NCBI GenBank assembly: GCA_946699065.1
Contig: CAMPDV010002056.1
Span: forward strand, 20,027-84,026
Reading direction: 5' to 3'
DNA from: Loxodes magnus
Lineage: Eukaryota > Ciliophora > Karyorelictea > Loxodida > Loxodidae
DNA: 64,000 nucleotides
Below are positions 49,229 to 62,800 of this stretch, piece by piece. The translations under genes were made by a program, and so were the position numbers. Positions within the stretch are counted from its first letter, which is position 1; the number at the start of each line of letters is the position of its first letter. Below the pieces are notes generated by a model. It did no database searches, was not told the origin of the DNA, and worked only from the letters and a program-made list of their open reading frames with translations.

Positions 49229-49720
49229 GTGAGACTATGGGACGTCAAGACAGGTACCTGTAAGACCATGAGTGGTCACACAGATTCTGTATTATCTGTA
49301 GCTATATCCAGTGATTCAGAGTTCATCGTATCGGGAAGTGATGATGAGACGGTGAGACTATGGGACGTCAAGACAGGTACCTGTAAGACCATGAGTGGTC
49401 ACACAGATTCTGTATATGCTGTGGCTATATCCAGTGATTCAGAGTTCATCGTATCGGGAAGTGATGATAAGACGGTGAGACTATGGGACGTCAAGACAGG
49501 TACCTGTAAGACCATGAGTGGTCACACAGATTCTTTATATGCTGTGGCTATATCCAGTGATTCAGAGTTCATCGTATCGGGAAGTTGAGATAAGACGGTG
49601 AGACTATGGGACGTCAAGACAGGTACCTGTAAGACCATGAGTGGTCACACTAGTTATGTATATGCTGTGGCTATATCCAGTGATTCAGAGTTCATCGTAT
49701 CGGGAAGTTGAGATAAGACG
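49229..49720 (+). pseudogene. WD40 segments of 3 and 1 units
   Basis: 49229-49588 plus a single SYVYAV unit repeat 47507-47998, 1,722 bp upstream. Both end in TGA. Confidence 0.5.
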
Positions 49721-51064
49721 GTGAGACTATGGGACGTCAAGACAGGTACCTGTAAGACCATGAGTGGTCACACAGATTCTGTATATGCTGTGGCTATATC
49801 CAGTGATTCAGAGTTCATCGTATCGGGAAGTGATGATAAGACGGTGAGACTATGGGACGTCAAGACAGGTACCTGTAAGACCATGAGTGGTCACACAGAT
49901 TCTGTATATGCTGTGGCTATATCCAGTGATTCAGAGTTCATCGTATCGGGAAGTAGAGATAAGACGGTGAGACTATGGGACGTCAAGACAGGTACCTGTA
50001 AGACCATGAGTGGTCACACTAGTTATGTATATGCTGTGGCTATATCCAGTGATTCAGAGTTCATCGTATCGGGAAGTTATGAATCTACGGTGAGACTATG
50101 GGACGTCAAGACAGGTACCTGTAAGACCATGAGTGGTCACACTAGTTATGTATATGCTGTGGCTATATCCAGTGATTCAGAGTTCATCGTATCGGGAAGT
50201 TATGAATCTACGGTGAGACTATGGGACGTCAAGACAGGTACCTGTAAGACCATGAGTGGTCACACTAGTTATGTATATGCTGTGGCTATATCCAGTGATT
50301 CAGAGTTCATCGTATCGGGAAGTAGAGATAAGACGGTGAGACTATGGGACGTCAAGACAGGTACCTGTAAGACCATGAGTGGTCACACAGATTCTGTATT
50401 ATCTGTAGCTATATCCAGTGATTCAGAGTTCATCGTATCGGGAAGTAGAGATAAGACGGTGAGACTATGGGACGTCAAGACAGGTACCTGTAAGACCATG
50501 AGTGGTCACACAGATTCTGTATTATCTGTAGCTATATCCAGTGATTCAGAGTTCATCGTATCGGGAAGTAGAGATAAGACGGTGAGACTATGGGACGTCA
50601 AGACAGGTACCTGTAAGACCATGAGTGGTCACACTAGTTCTTTATCATCTGTGGCTATATCCAGTGATTCAGAGTTCATCGTATCGGGAAGTGATGATAA
50701 TACGGTGAGACTATGGGACGTCAAGACAGGTACCTGTAAGACCATGAGTGGTCACACAGATTCTGTATATGCTGTGGCTATATCCAGTGATTCAGAGTTC
50801 ATCGTATCGGGAAGTGATGATAAGACGGTGAGACTATGGGACGTCAAGACAGGTACCTGTAAGACCATGAGTGGTCACACAGATTCTGTATATGCTGTGG
50901 CTATATCCAGTGATTCAGAGTTCATCGTATCGGGAAGTAGAGATAAGACGGTGAGACTATGGGACGTCAAGACAGGTACCTGTAAGACCATGAGTGGTCA
51001 CACTAGTTATGTATATGCTGTGGCTATATCCAGTGATTCAGAGTTCATCGTATCGGGAAGTTGA
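49721..51064 (+). pseudogene. in-frame WD40 segment, 11 units
   Basis: Partner of 47999-49219 with one additional SYVYAV/YES unit (YES near 50078 and 50201). It ends in TGA. Confidence 0.5.
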
Positions 51065-51073
51065 GATAAGACG

Positions 51074-54000
51074 GTGAGACTATGGGACGTCAAGACAGGT
51101 ACCTGTAAGACCATGAGTGGTCACACAGATTCTGTATTATCTGTAGCTATATCCAGTGATTCAGAGTTCATCGTATCGGGAAGTAGAGATAAGACGGTGA
51201 GACTATGGGACGTCAAGACAGGTACCTGTAAGACCATGAGTGGTCACACTAGTTCTTTATCATCTGTGGCTATATCCAGTGATTCAGAGTTCATCGTATC
51301 GGGAAGTGCAGATTAGACGGTGAGACTATGGGACGTCAAGACAGGTACCTGTAAGACCATGAGTGGTCACACTAGTTATGTATATGCTGTGGCTATATCC
51401 AGTGATTCAGAGTTCATCGTATCGGGAAGTTGAGATAATACGGTGAGACTATGGGACGTCAAGACAGGTACCTGTAAGACCATGAGTGGTCACACTAGTT
51501 CTTTATCATCTGTGGCTATATCCAGTGATTCAGAGTTCATCGTATCGGGAAGTGCAGATTAGACGGTGAGACTATGGGACGTCAAGACAGGTACCTGTAA
51601 GACCATGAGTGGTCACACAGATTCAATATATGCTGTGGCTATATCCAGTGATTCAGAGTTCATCGTATCGGGAAGTAGAGATAAGACGGTGAGACTATGG
51701 GACGTCAAGACAGGTACCTGTAAGACCATGAGTGGTCACACAGATTCTGTATTATCTGTAGCTATATCCAGTGATTCAGAGTTCATCGTATCGGGAAGTG
51801 ATGATGAGACGGTGAGACTATGGGACGTCAAGACAGGTACCTGTAAGACCATGAGTGGTCACACAGATTCTGTATATGCTGTGGCTATATCCAGTGATTC
51901 AGAGTTCATCGTATCGGGAAGTGATGATAAGACGGTGAGACTATGGGACGTCAAGACAGGTACCTGTAAGACCATGAGTGGTCACACAGATTCTTTATAT
52001 GCTGTGGCTATATCCAGTGATTCAGAGTTCATCGTATCGGGAAGTTGAGATAAGACGGTGAGACTATGGGACGTCAAGACAGGTACCTGTAAGACCATGA
52101 GTGGTCACACTAGTTATGTATATGCTGTGGCTATATCCAGTGATTCAGAGTTCATCGTATCGGGAAGTTGAGATAAGACGGTGAGACTATGGGACGTCAA
52201 GACAGGTACCTGTAAGACCATGAGTGGTCACACAGATTCTGTATATGCTGTGGCTATATCCAGTGATTCAGAGTTCATCGTATCGGGAAGTGATGATAAG
52301 ACGGTGAGACTATGGGACGTCAAGACAGGTACCTGTAAGACCATGAGTGGTCACACAGATTCTGTATATGCTGTGGCTATATCCAGTGATTCAGAGTTCA
52401 TCGTATCGGGAAGTAGAGATAAGACGGTGAGACTATGGGACGTCAAGACAGGTACCTGTAAGACCATGAGTGGTCACACTAGTTATGTATATGCTGTGGC
52501 TATATCCAGTGATTCAGAGTTCATCGTATCGGGAAGTTGAGATAAGACGGTGAGACTATGGGACGTCAAGACAGGTACCTGTAAGACCATGAGTGGTCAC
52601 ACAGATTCTGTATATGCTGTGGCTATATCCAGTGATTCAGAGTTCATCGTATCGGGAAGTAGAGATAAGACGGTGAGACTATGGGACGTCAAGACAGGTA
52701 CCTGTAAGACCATGAGTGGTCACACAGATTCTGTATATGCTGTGGCTATATCCAGTGATTCAGAGTTCATCGTATCGGGAAGTAGAGATAAGACGGTGAG
52801 ACTATGGGACGTCAAGACAGGTACCTGTAAGACCATGAGTGGTCACACAGATTCTGTATATGCTGTGGCTATATCCAGTGATTCAGAGTTCATCGTATCG
52901 GGAAGTTGAGATAAGACGGTGAGACTATGGGACGTCAAGACAGGTACCTGTAAGACCATGAGTGGTCACACAGATTCTGTATTATCTGTAGCTATATCCA
53001 GTGATTCAGAGTTCATCGTATCGGGAAGTAGAGATAAGACGGTGAGACTATGGGACGTCAAGACAGGTACCTGTAAGACCATGAGTGGTCACACAGATTC
53101 TGTATATGCTGTGGCTATATCCAGTGATTCAGAGTTCATCGTATCGGGAAGTAGAGATAAGACGGTGAGACTATGGGACGTCAAGACAGGTACCTGTAAG
53201 ACCATGAGTGGTCACACAGATTCTGTATATGCTGTGGCTATATCCAGTGATTCAGAGTTCATCGTATCGGGAAGTTGAGATAAGACGGTGAGACTATGGG
53301 ACGTCAAGACAGGTACCTGTAAGACCATGAGTGGTCACACAGATTCTGTATTATCTGTAGCTATATCCAGTGATTCAGAGTTCATCGTATCGGGAAGTGA
53401 TGATGAGACGGTGAGACTATGGGACGTCAAGACAGGTACCTGTAAGACCATGAGTGGTCACACAGATTCTGTATATGCTGTGGCTATATCCAGTGATTCA
53501 GAGTTCATCGTATCGGGAAGTGATGATAAGACGGTGAGACTATGGGACGTCAAGACAGGTACCTGTAAGACCATGAGTGGTCACACAGATTCTTTATATG
53601 CTGTGGCTATATCCAGTGATTCAGAGTTCATCGTATCGGGAAGTTGAGATAAGACGGTGAGACTATGGGACGTCAAGACAGGTACCTGTAAGACCATGAG
53701 TGGTCACACTAGTTATGTATATGCTGTGGCTATATCCAGTGATTCAGAGTTCATCGTATCGGGAAGTTGAGATAAGACGGTGAGACTATGGGACGTCAAG
53801 ACAGGTACCTGTAAGACCATGAGTGGTCACACAGATTCTGTATATGCTGTGGCTATATCCAGTGATTCAGAGTTCATCGTATCGGGAAGTGATGATAAGA
53901 CGGTGAGACTATGGGACGTCAAGACAGGTACCTGTAAGACCATGAGTGGTCACACAGATTCTGTATATGCTGTGGCTATATCCAGTGATTCAGAGTTCAT

Positions 54001-54517
54001 CGTATCGGGAAGTAGAGATAAGACGGTGAGACTATGGGACGTCAAGACAGGTACCTGTAAGACCATGAGTGGTCACACTAGTTATGTATATGCTGTGGCT
54101 ATATCCAGTGATTCAGAGTTCATCGTATCGGGAAGTTATGAATCTACGGTGAGACTATGGGACGTCAAGACAGGTACCTGTAAGACCATGAGTGGTCACA
54201 CTAGTTATGTATATGCTGTGGCTATATCCAGTGATTCAGAGTTCATCGTATCGGGAAGTAGAGATAAGACGGTGAGACTATGGGACGTCAAGACAGGTAC
54301 CTGTAAGACCATGAGTGGTCACACTAGTTATGTATATGCTGTGGCTATATCCAGTGATTCAGAGTTCATCGTATCGGGAAGTTGAGATAAGACGGTGAGA
54401 CTATGGGACGTCAAGACAGGTACCTGTAAGACCATGAGTGGTCACACTAGTTATGTATATGCTGTGGCTATATCCAGTGATTCAGAGTTCATCGTATCGG
54501 GAAGTTGAGATAAGACG
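51074..54517 (+). repeat. 47-unit-offset duplicated block, copy 2 (5,781 bp)
   Basis: Copy of 45293-48736, including both GCA-GAT-TAG modules (51314-51316 and about 51557). Its middle (52427-53287) has more TGA and lacks the YES unit of copy 1 at 46646. The boundary on the right is approximate. Confidence 0.85.
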
Positions 54518-54763
54518 GTGAGACTATGGGACGTCAAGACAGGTACCTGTAAGACCATGAGTGGTCACACAGATTCTGTATATGCTGTGGCTATATCCAG
54601 TGATTCAGAGTTCATCGTATCGGGAAGTAGAGATAAGACGGTGAGACTATGGGACGTCAAGACAGGTACCTGTAAGACCATGAGTGGTCACACAGATTCT
54701 GTATATGCTGTGGCTATATCCAGTGATTCAGAGTTCATCGTATCGGGAAGTTGAGATAAGACG
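51074..54763 (+). pseudogene. stop-rich WD40 segments of 2-5 units
   Basis: Open pieces are 51074-51316, 51566-52048, 52181-52540, 52550-52909, 52919-53278, 53288-53647, 53780-54385 and 54518-54754, with single units between. The 53780 piece has a YES module near 54137. Stops are TGA except two TAG near the left end. Confidence 0.5.
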
Positions 54764-55492
54764 GTGAGACTATGGGACGTCAAGACAGGTACCTGTAAGA
54801 CCATGAGTGGTCACACAGATTCTGTATATGCTGTGGCTATATCCAGTGATTCAGAGTTCATCGTATCGGGAAGTAGAGATAAGACGGTGAGACTATGGGA
54901 CGTCAAGACAGGTACCTGTAAGACCATGAGTGGTCACACAGATTCTGTATATGCTGTGGCTATATCCAGTGATTCAGAGTTCATCGTATCGGGAAGTAGA
55001 GATAAGACGGTGAGACTATGGGACGTCAAGACAGGTACCTGTAAGACCATGAGTGGTCACACAGATTCTGTATTATCTGTAGCTATATCCAGTGATTCAG
55101 AGTTCATCGTATCGGGAAGTGATGATGAGACGGTGAGACTATGGGACGTCAAGACAGGTACCTGTAAGACCATGAGTGGTCACACAGATTCTGTATTATC
55201 TGTAGCTATATCCAGTGATTCAGAGTTCATCGTATCGGGAAGTGATGATGAGACGGTGAGACTATGGGACGTCAAGACAGGTACCTGTAAGACCATGAGT
55301 GGTCACACAGATTCTGTATATGCTGTGGCTATATCCAGTGATTCAGAGTTCATCGTATCGGGAAGTGATGATAATACGGTGAGACTATGGGACGTCAAGA
55401 CAGGTACCTGTAAGACCATGAGTGGTCACACAGATTCTGTATATGCTGTGGCTATATCCAGTGATTCAGAGTTCATCGTATCGGGAAGTTGA
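54764..55492 (+). pseudogene. in-frame WD40 segment, 6 units
   Basis: All six patch-1 modules are Asp-type (DSVYAV or DSVLSV), with RDK, DDE or DDN at patch 2. The last five units are duplicated immediately downstream. Confidence 0.5.
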
Positions 55493-56116
55493 GATAAGAC
55501 GGTGAGACTATGGGACGTCAAGACAGGTACCTGTAAGACCATGAGTGGTCACACAGATTCTGTATATGCTGTGGCTATATCCAGTGATTCAGAGTTCATC
55601 GTATCGGGAAGTAGAGATAAGACGGTGAGACTATGGGACGTCAAGACAGGTACCTGTAAGACCATGAGTGGTCACACAGATTCTGTATTATCTGTAGCTA
55701 TATCCAGTGATTCAGAGTTCATCGTATCGGGAAGTGATGATGAGACGGTGAGACTATGGGACGTCAAGACAGGTACCTGTAAGACCATGAGTGGTCACAC
55801 AGATTCTGTATTATCTGTAGCTATATCCAGTGATTCAGAGTTCATCGTATCGGGAAGTGATGATGAGACGGTGAGACTATGGGACGTCAAGACAGGTACC
55901 TGTAAGACCATGAGTGGTCACACAGATTCTGTATATGCTGTGGCTATATCCAGTGATTCAGAGTTCATCGTATCGGGAAGTGATGATAATACGGTGAGAC
56001 TATGGGACGTCAAGACAGGTACCTGTAAGACCATGAGTGGTCACACAGATTCTGTATATGCTGTGGCTATATCCAGTGATTCAGAGTTCATCGTATCGGG
56101 AAGTTGAGATAAGACG
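54887..56116 (+). repeat. 5-unit (615-bp) tandem duplication
   Basis: 54887-55501 and 55502-56116 have the same five modules: DSVYAV/RDK, DSVLSV/DDE, DSVLSV/DDE, DSVYAV/DDN, DSVYAV/TGA. The middle pair is itself a one-unit doubling. Confidence 0.9.
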
Positions 56117-58330
56117 GTGAGACTATGGGACGTCAAGACAGGTACCTGTAAGACCATGAGTGGTCACACTAGTTATGTATATGCTGTGGCTATATCCAGT
56201 GATTCAGAGTTCATCGTATCGGGAAGTTGAGATAAGACGGTGAGACTATGGGACGTCAAGACAGGTACCTGTAAGACCATGAGTGGTCACACAGATTCTG
56301 TATATGCTGTGGCTATATCCAGTGATTCAGAGTTCATCGTATCGGGAAGTAGAGATAAGACGGTGAGACTATGGGACGTCAAGACAGGTACCTGTAAGAC
56401 CATGAGTGGTCACACAGATTCTGTATATGCTGTGGCTATATCCAGTGATTCAGAGTTCATCGTATCGGGAAGTAGAGATAAGACGGTGAGACTATGGGAC
56501 GTCAAGACAGGTACCTGTAAGACCATGAGTGGTCACACAGATTCTGTATATGCTGTGGCTATATCCAGTGATTCAGAGTTCATCGTATCGGGAAGTTGAG
56601 ATAAGACGGTGAGACTATGGGACGTCAAGACAGGTACCTGTAAGACCATGAGTGGTCACACAGATTCTGTATTATCTGTAGCTATATCCAGTGATTCAGA
56701 GTTCATCGTATCGGGAAGTAGAGATAAGACGGTGAGACTATGGGACGTCAAGACAGGTACCTGTAAGACCATGAGTGGTCACACAGATTCTGTATATGCT
56801 GTGGCTATATCCAGTGATTCAGAGTTCATCGTATCGGGAAGTAGAGATAAGACGGTGAGACTATGGGACGTCAAGACAGGTACCTGTAAGACCATGAGTG
56901 GTCACACAGATTCTGTATATGCTGTGGCTATATCCAGTGATTCAGAGTTCATCGTATCGGGAAGTAGAGATAAGACGGTGAGACTATGGGACGTCAAGAC
57001 AGGTACCTGTAAGACCATGAGTGGTCACACAGATTCTGTATATGCTGTGGCTATATCCAGTGATTCAGAGTTCATCGTATCGGGAAGTTGAGATAAGACG
57101 GTGAGACTATGGGACGTCAAGACAGGTACCTGTAAGACCATGAGTGGTCACACAGATTCTGTATTATCTGTAGCTATATCCAGTGATTCAGAGTTCATCG
57201 TATCGGGAAGTGATGATGAGACGGTGAGACTATGGGACGTCAAGACAGGTACCTGTAAGACCATGAGTGGTCACACAGATTCTGTATATGCTGTGGCTAT
57301 ATCCAGTGATTCAGAGTTCATCGTATCGGGAAGTGATGATAAGACGGTGAGACTATGGGACGTCAAGACAGGTACCTGTAAGACCATGAGTGGTCACACA
57401 GATTCTTTATATGCTGTGGCTATATCCAGTGATTCAGAGTTCATCGTATCGGGAAGTAGAGATAAGACGGTGAGACTATGGGACGTCAAGACAGGTACCT
57501 GTAAGACCATGAGTGGTCACACAGATTCTGTATATGCTGTGGCTATATCCAGTGATTCAGAGTTCATCGTATCGGGAAGTAGAGATAAGACGGTGAGACT
57601 ATGGGACGTCAAGACAGGTACCTGTAAGACCATGAGTGGTCACACAGATTCTGTATATGCTGTGGCTATATCCAGTGATTCAGAGTTCATCGTATCGGGA
57701 AGTTGAGATAAGACGGTGAGACTATGGGACGTCAAGACAGGTACCTGTAAGACCATGAGTGGTCACACTAGTTATGTATATGCTGTGGCTATATCCAGTG
57801 ATTCAGAGTTCATCGTATCGGGAAGTAGAGATAAGACGGTGAGACTATGGGACGTCAAGACAGGTACCTGTAAGACCATGAGTGGTCACACTAGTTATGT
57901 ATATGCTGTGGCTATATCCAGTGATTCAGAGTTCATCGTATCGGGAAGTAGAGATAAGACGGTGAGACTATGGGACGTCAAGACAGGTACCTGTAAGACC
58001 ATGAGTGGTCACACTAGTTATGTATATGCTGTGGCTATATCCAGTGATTCAGAGTTCATCGTATCGGGAAGTTGAGATAAGACGGTGAGACTATGGGACG
58101 TCAAGACAGGTACCTGTAAGACCATGAGTGGTCACACTAGTTATGTATATGCTGTGGCTATATCCAGTGATTCAGAGTTCATCGTATCGGGAAGTAGAGA
58201 TAAGACGGTGAGACTATGGGACGTCAAGACAGGTACCTGTAAGACCATGAGTGGTCACACAGATTCTGTATATGCTGTGGCTATATCCAGTGATTCAGAG
58301 TTCATCGTATCGGGAAGTTGAGATAAGACG
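55502..58330 (+). pseudogene. WD40 segments of 2-5 units
   Basis: Open pieces are 55502-56107, 56240-56599, 56609-57091, 57101-57706, 57716-58075 and 58085-58321. All stops are TGA. DSVYAV/RDK is the dominant unit, and runs of it look like recent one-unit expansions. Confidence 0.5.
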
Positions 58331-59797
58331 GTGAGACTATGGGACGTCAAGACAGGTACCTGTAAGACCATGAGTGGTCACACTAGTTATGTATATGCTG
58401 TGGCTATATCCAGTGATTCAGAGTTCATCGTATCGGGAAGTAGAGATAAGACGGTGAGACTATGGGACGTCAAGACAGGTACCTGTAAGACCATGAGTGG
58501 TCACACAGATTCTGTATATGCTGTGGCTATATCCAGTGATTCAGAGTTCATCGTATCGGGAAGTGATGATAATACGGTGAGACTATGGGACGTCAAGACA
58601 GGTACCTGTAAGACCATGAGTGGTCACACAGATTCTTTATATGCTGTGGCTATATCCAGTGATTCAGAGTTCATCGTATCGGGAAGTAGAGATAAGACGG
58701 TGAGACTATGGGACGTCAAGACAGGTACCTGTAAGACCATGAGTGGTCACACTAGTTCTTTATCATCTGTGGCTATATCCAGTGATTCAGAGTTCATCGT
58801 ATCGGGAAGTGATGATAATACGGTGAGACTATGGGACGTCAAGACAGGTACCTGTAAGACCATGAGTGGTCACACTAGTTATGTATATGCTGTGGCTATA
58901 TCCAGTGATTCAGAGTTCATCGTATCGGGAAGTAGAGATAATACGGTGAGACTATGGGACGTCAAGACAGGTACCTGTAAGACCATGAGTGGTCACACTA
59001 GTTCTTTATCATCTGTGGCTATATCCAGTGATTCAGAGTTCATCGTATCGGGAAGTGATGATAATACGGTGAGACTATGGGACGTCAAGACAGGTACCTG
59101 TAAGACCATGAGTGGTCACACAGATTCTGTATATGCTGTGGCTATATCCAGTGATTCAGAGTTCATCGTATCGGGAAGTAGAGATAAGACGGTGAGACTA
59201 TGGGACGTCAAGACAGGTACCTGTAAGACCATGAGTGGTCACACAGATTCTGTATTATCTGTAGCTATATCCAGTGATTCAGAGTTCATCGTATCGGGAA
59301 GTGATGATGAGACGGTGAGACTATGGGACGTCAAGACAGGTACCTGTAAGACCATGAGTGGTCACACAGATTCTGTATTATCTGTAGCTATATCCAGTGA
59401 TTCAGAGTTCATCGTATCGGGAAGTGATGATGAGACGGTGAGACTATGGGACGTCAAGACAGGTACCTGTAAGACCATGAGTGGTCACACAGATTCTGTA
59501 TATGCTGTGGCTATATCCAGTGATTCAGAGTTCATCGTATCGGGAAGTGATGATAAGACGGTGAGACTATGGGACGTCAAGACAGGTACCTGTAAGACCA
59601 TGAGTGGTCACACAGATTCTGTATATGCTGTGGCTATATCCAGTGATTCAGAGTTCATCGTATCGGGAAGTGATGATAATACGGTGAGACTATGGGACGT
59701 CAAGACAGGTACCTGTAAGACCATGAGTGGTCACACTAGTTCTTTATCATCTGTGGCTATATCCAGTGATTCAGAGTTCATCGTATCGGGAAGTTGA
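58331..59797 (+). pseudogene. in-frame WD40 segment, 12 units
   Basis: At 488 codons it is the longest open stretch in the last 20 kb. From here to the end SSLSSV units with GTG dominate, paired mostly with DDN. It ends in a TGA-GAT-AAT module. Confidence 0.5.
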
Positions 59798-59806
59798 GAT
59801 AATACG

Positions 59807-62800
59807 GTGAGACTATGGGACGTCAAGACAGGTACCTGTAAGACCATGAGTGGTCACACTAGTTATGTATATGCTGTGGCTATATCCAGTGATTCAGAGT
59901 TCATCGTATCGGGAAGTAGAGATAATACGGTGAGACTATGGGACGTCAAGACAGGTACCTGTAAGACCATGAGTGGTCACACAGATTCTGTATATGCTGT
60001 GGCTATATCCAGTGATTCAGAGTTCATCGTATCGGGAAGTGATGATAATACGGTGAGACTATGGGACGTCAAGACAGGTACCTGTAAGACCATGAGTGGT
60101 CACACTAGTTCTTTATCATCTGTGGCTATATCCAGTGATTCAGAGTTCATCGTATCGGGAAGTTGAGATAATACGGTGAGACTATGGGACGTCAAGACAG
60201 GTACCTGTAAGACCATGAGTGGTCACACTAGTTCTTTATCATCTGTGGCTATATCCAGTGATTCAGAGTTCATCGTATCGGGAAGTTGAGATAAGACGGT
60301 GAGACTATGGGACGTCAAGACAGGTACCTGTAAGACCATGAGTGGTAACACTAGTTCTTTATCATCTGTGGCTATATCCAGTGATTCAGAGTTCATCGTA
60401 TCGGGAAGTGATGATAATACGGTGAGACTATGGGACGTCAAGACAGGTACCTGTAAGACCATGAGTGGTCACACAGATTCTGTATATGCTGTGGCTATAT
60501 CCAGTGATTCAGAGTTCATCGTATCGGGAAGTTGAGATAAGACGGTGAGACTATGGGACGTCAAGACAGGTACCTGTAAGACCATGAGTGGTCACACAGA
60601 TTCTGTATATGCTGTGGCTATATCCAGTGATTCAGAGTTCATCGTATCGGGAAGTGATGATAATACGGTGAGACTATGGGACGTCAAGACAGGTACCTGT
60701 AAGACCATGAGTGGTCACACTAGTTCTTTATCATCTGTGGCTATATCCAGTGATTCAGAGTTCATCGTATCGGGAAGTGCAGATTAGACGGTGAGACTAT
60801 GGGACGTCAAGACAGGTACCTGTAAGACCATGAGTGGTCACACTAGTTATGTATATGCTGTGGCTATATCCAGTGATTCAGAGTTCATCGTATCGGGAAG
60901 TGCAGATTAGACGGTGAGACTATGGGACGTCAAGACAGGTACCTGTAAGACCATGAGTGGTCACACTAGTTATGTATATGCTGTGGCTATATCCAGTGAT
61001 TCAGAGTTCATCGTATCGGGAAGTTGAGATAAGACGGTGAGACTATGGGACGTCAAGACAGGTACCTGTAAGACCATGAGTGGTCACACAGATTCAATAT
61101 ATGCTGTGGCTATATCCAGTGATTCAGAGTTCATCGTATCGGGAAGTAGGGATAAGACGGTGAGACTATGGGACGTCAAGACAGGTACCTGTAAGACCAT
61201 GAGTGGTCACACTAGTTCTTTATCATCTGTGGCTATATCCAGTGATTCAGAGTTCATCGTATCGGGAAGTAGAGATAAGACGGTGAGACTATGGGACGTC
61301 AAGACAGGTACCTGTAAGACCATGAGTGGTCACACTAGTTCTTTATCATCTGTGGCTATATCCAGTGATTCAGAGTTCATCGTATCGGGAAGTTGAGATA
61401 AGACGGTGAGACTATGGGACGTCAAGACAGGTACCTGTAAGACCATGAGTGGTCACACTAGTTCTTTATCATCTGTGGCTATATCCAGTGATTCAGAGTT
61501 CATCGTATCGGGAAGTGATGATAATACGGTGAGACTATGGGACGTCAAGACAGGTACCTGTAAGACCATGAGTGGTCACACAGATTCTGTATATGCTGTG
61601 GCTATATCCAGTGATTCAGAGTTCATCGTATCGGGAAGTTGAGATAAGACGGTGAGACTATGGGACGTCAAGACAGGTACCTGTAAGACCATGAGTGGTC
61701 ACACTAGTTATGTATATGCTGTGGCTATATCCAGTGATTCAGAGTTCATCGTATCGGGAAGTTGAGATAAGACGGTGAGACTATGGGACGTCAAGACAGG
61801 TACCTGTAAGACCATGAGTGGTCACACAGATTCAATATATGCTGTGGCTATATCCAGTGATTCAGAGTTCATCGTATCGGGAAGTGATGATAATACGGTG
61901 AGACTATGGGACGTCAAGACAGGTACCTGTAAGACCATGAGTGGTCACACTAGTTCTTTATCATCTGTGGCTATATCCAGTGATTCAGAGTTCATCGTAT
62001 CGGGAAGTTGAGATAATACGGTGAGACTATGGGACGTCAAGACAGGTACCTGTAAGACCATGAGTGGTCACACTAGTTCTTTATCATCTGTGGCTATATC
62101 CAGTGATTCAGAGTTCATCGTATCGGGAAGTTGAGATAAGACGGTGAGACTATGGGACGTCAAGACAGGTACCTGTAAGACCATGAGTGGTAACACTAGT
62201 TCTTTATCATCTGTGGCTATATCCAGTGATTCAGAGTTCATCGTATCGGGAAGTGATGATAATACGGTGAGACTATGGGACGTCAAGACAGGTACCTGTA
62301 AGACCATGAGTGGTCACACAGATTCTGTATATGCTGTGGCTATATCCAGTGATTCAGAGTTCATCGTATCGGGAAGTTGAGATAAGACGGTGAGACTATG
62401 GGACGTCAAGACAGGTACCTGTAAGACCATGAGTGGTCACACAGATTCTGTATATGCTGTGGCTATATCCAGTGATTCAGAGTTCATCGTATCGGGAAGT
62501 GATGATAATACGGTGAGACTATGGGACGTCAAGACAGGTACCTGTAAGACCATGAGTGGTCACACTAGTTCTTTATCATCTGTGGCTATATCCAGTGATT
62601 CAGAGTTCATCGTATCGGGAAGTGCAGATTAGACGGTGAGACTATGGGACGTCAAGACAGGTACCTGTAAGACCATGAGTGGTCACACTAGTTATGTATA
62701 TGCTGTGGCTATATCCAGTGATTCAGAGTTCATCGTATCGGGAAGTGCAGATTAGACGGTGAGACTATGGGACGTCAAGACAGGTACCTGTAAGACCATG

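Larger units (their letters stand above)
47507..51073 (+). repeat. tandem 14-unit and 15-unit higher-order repeats
   Basis: 47507-49228 (14 units) and 49229-51073 (15 units) have the same order from DSVLSV/DDE to a SYVYAV/TGA unit. The second copy has the SYVYAV/YES unit twice in a row, accounting for the extra 123 bp. Confidence 0.9.

Noticed and set aside
60223..60462. Minus-strand open frame of 79 codons (and the same at 62068-62307)
   Set aside because: It exists only because the His-to-Asn change removes a minus-strand TGA present in normal units. It is the antisense of the WD40 repeat.
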